Shown here in pieces: positions 6,172-6,585 of a stretch of 6,585 nucleotides of DNA. Both the position numbers and the translations under genes were made by a program. The notes below the pieces were generated by a model. The model was not told the DNA's origin and did no database searches. It worked only from the letters and a program-made list of their open reading frames with translations. The DNA lies in NCBI GenBank assembly GCA_030145365.1, contig JAQYVS010000208.1, positions 1 to 6,585 on the forward strand, read 5' to 3'. The DNA is from Desulfofustis sp. (lineage in GTDB: Bacteria > Desulfobacterota > Desulfobulbia > Desulfobulbales > Desulfocapsaceae). The first letter of the stretch is position 1. Each line of letters opens with the position of its first letter.

Positions 6172-6585
6172 TCAAGGCGTTCGACGGCTGCGCTGTTCTT
6201 TCTTGTCTTTAAAAATCAGCCGGATGGGTACCCGATCAAGGTCAAGACCCTCCCGATAACGGTTAACCAGGTACCGCTTATAGGAAAAGTGCACTCCTTT
6301 GTAGGAGTTGGTCATGATAACAAAGGTGGGCGGAGCGGTATTTATCTGTGAGGTATAATACAGTTTTAACCGTTTATTTTTGTAGATGGGCGGAGAGTGT
6401 TTGTCGGTGGCATCTCTGAGAAGCCGGTTTAAGGCAGCCGTTGGGAAATCAGCACGAAACTGGCGATACACCGAACCGGCGGTGGGAAACAGCCGCTTAA
6501 ATCCGTAACCGGTTGTTGCAGAAACGTTAAGAAGGGGAGCAAAACCGACAAAGGGCACAGCCCTGGCAATTTCCGCCATGATCTG
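6172..6585 (-). CDS. der: Ribosome-assembly GTPase Der (EngA), C-terminal part (5' end off the window)
   Basis: Der has two tandem GTPase domains and a C-terminal KH-like domain, and acts in 50S ribosomal subunit maturation. Only the last 137 codons are here; the frame is open to the right edge, so the Met at 6579 is internal. The visible part begins at the end of GTPase domain 2, with the G5 motif SATTG (about 22-26 of the visible part) after FVGFAPLLNV. The KH-like domain follows with diagnostic segments TAALNRLLRDA, RLKLYYTSQINTAPPTFV, HFSYKRYL and VPIRLIFKDK. A basic tail KKEQRSRRTP ends the protein. The stop is TGA (6174-6172), with no spacer to the stop of the convergent aminotransferase gene. 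The upstream portion, with both P-loops, lies outside the window. The assignment is firm. Confidence 0.95.
   Translation of the reverse strand, partial: QIMAEIARAVPFVGFAPLLNVSATTGYGFKRLFPTAGSVYRQFRADFPTAALNRLLRDATDKHSPPIYKNKRLKLYYTSQINTAPPTFVIMTNSYKGVHFSYKRYLVNRYREGLDLDRVPIRLIFKDKKEQRSRRTP

Overview
The window looks like ordinary chromosome from an anaerobic bacterium, most likely a Desulfobacterota (sulfate-reducer type, Desulfobulbales-like) organism. The lineage is inferred from three things: a selenocysteine-specific elongation factor (SelB), an Mrp/Nbp35 ATPase with cysteine-rich ends, and the look of SelB and the aminotransferase. No phage, transposon, CRISPR array, rRNA or tRNA was recognised.

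Layout. Positions 1-2492 hold a minus-strand gene set read right to left: an Mrp-family Fe-S carrier ATPase (1551-2492), a small metallo-beta-lactamase-fold hydrolase (886-1515) and selB (from 872 leftward, cut by the window edge). The gaps are about 35 and 13 bases, so this is probably one operon. Positions 2493-2806 form a divergent intergenic region. It holds a candidate 29-codon ORF, a terminator-like hairpin, a possible ftsY promoter and the strong ribosome binding site of mrp. From 2807 the plus strand carries ftsY (SRP receptor), a membrane-anchored TerB/J-domain protein of DjlA type, and a class I/II PLP aminotransferase (4987-6171). From 6172 to the right edge, on the minus strand, lies the C-terminal end of the ribosome-assembly GTPase Der. 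Its stop codon directly abuts the aminotransferase stop.

Function. The left operon puts Fe-S cluster delivery next to selenoprotein translation. A link is possible because many anaerobic selenoproteins are also Fe-S enzymes, but this is inference. The right block joins co-translational membrane targeting (FtsY) with a membrane-tethered Hsp70 co-chaperone, followed by a metabolic aminotransferase that may have its own promoter. Der is unrelated and convergent.

No new defence or mobile system is visible. The least explained element is the mrp upstream region, with its 29-codon ORF and hairpin/U-tract.
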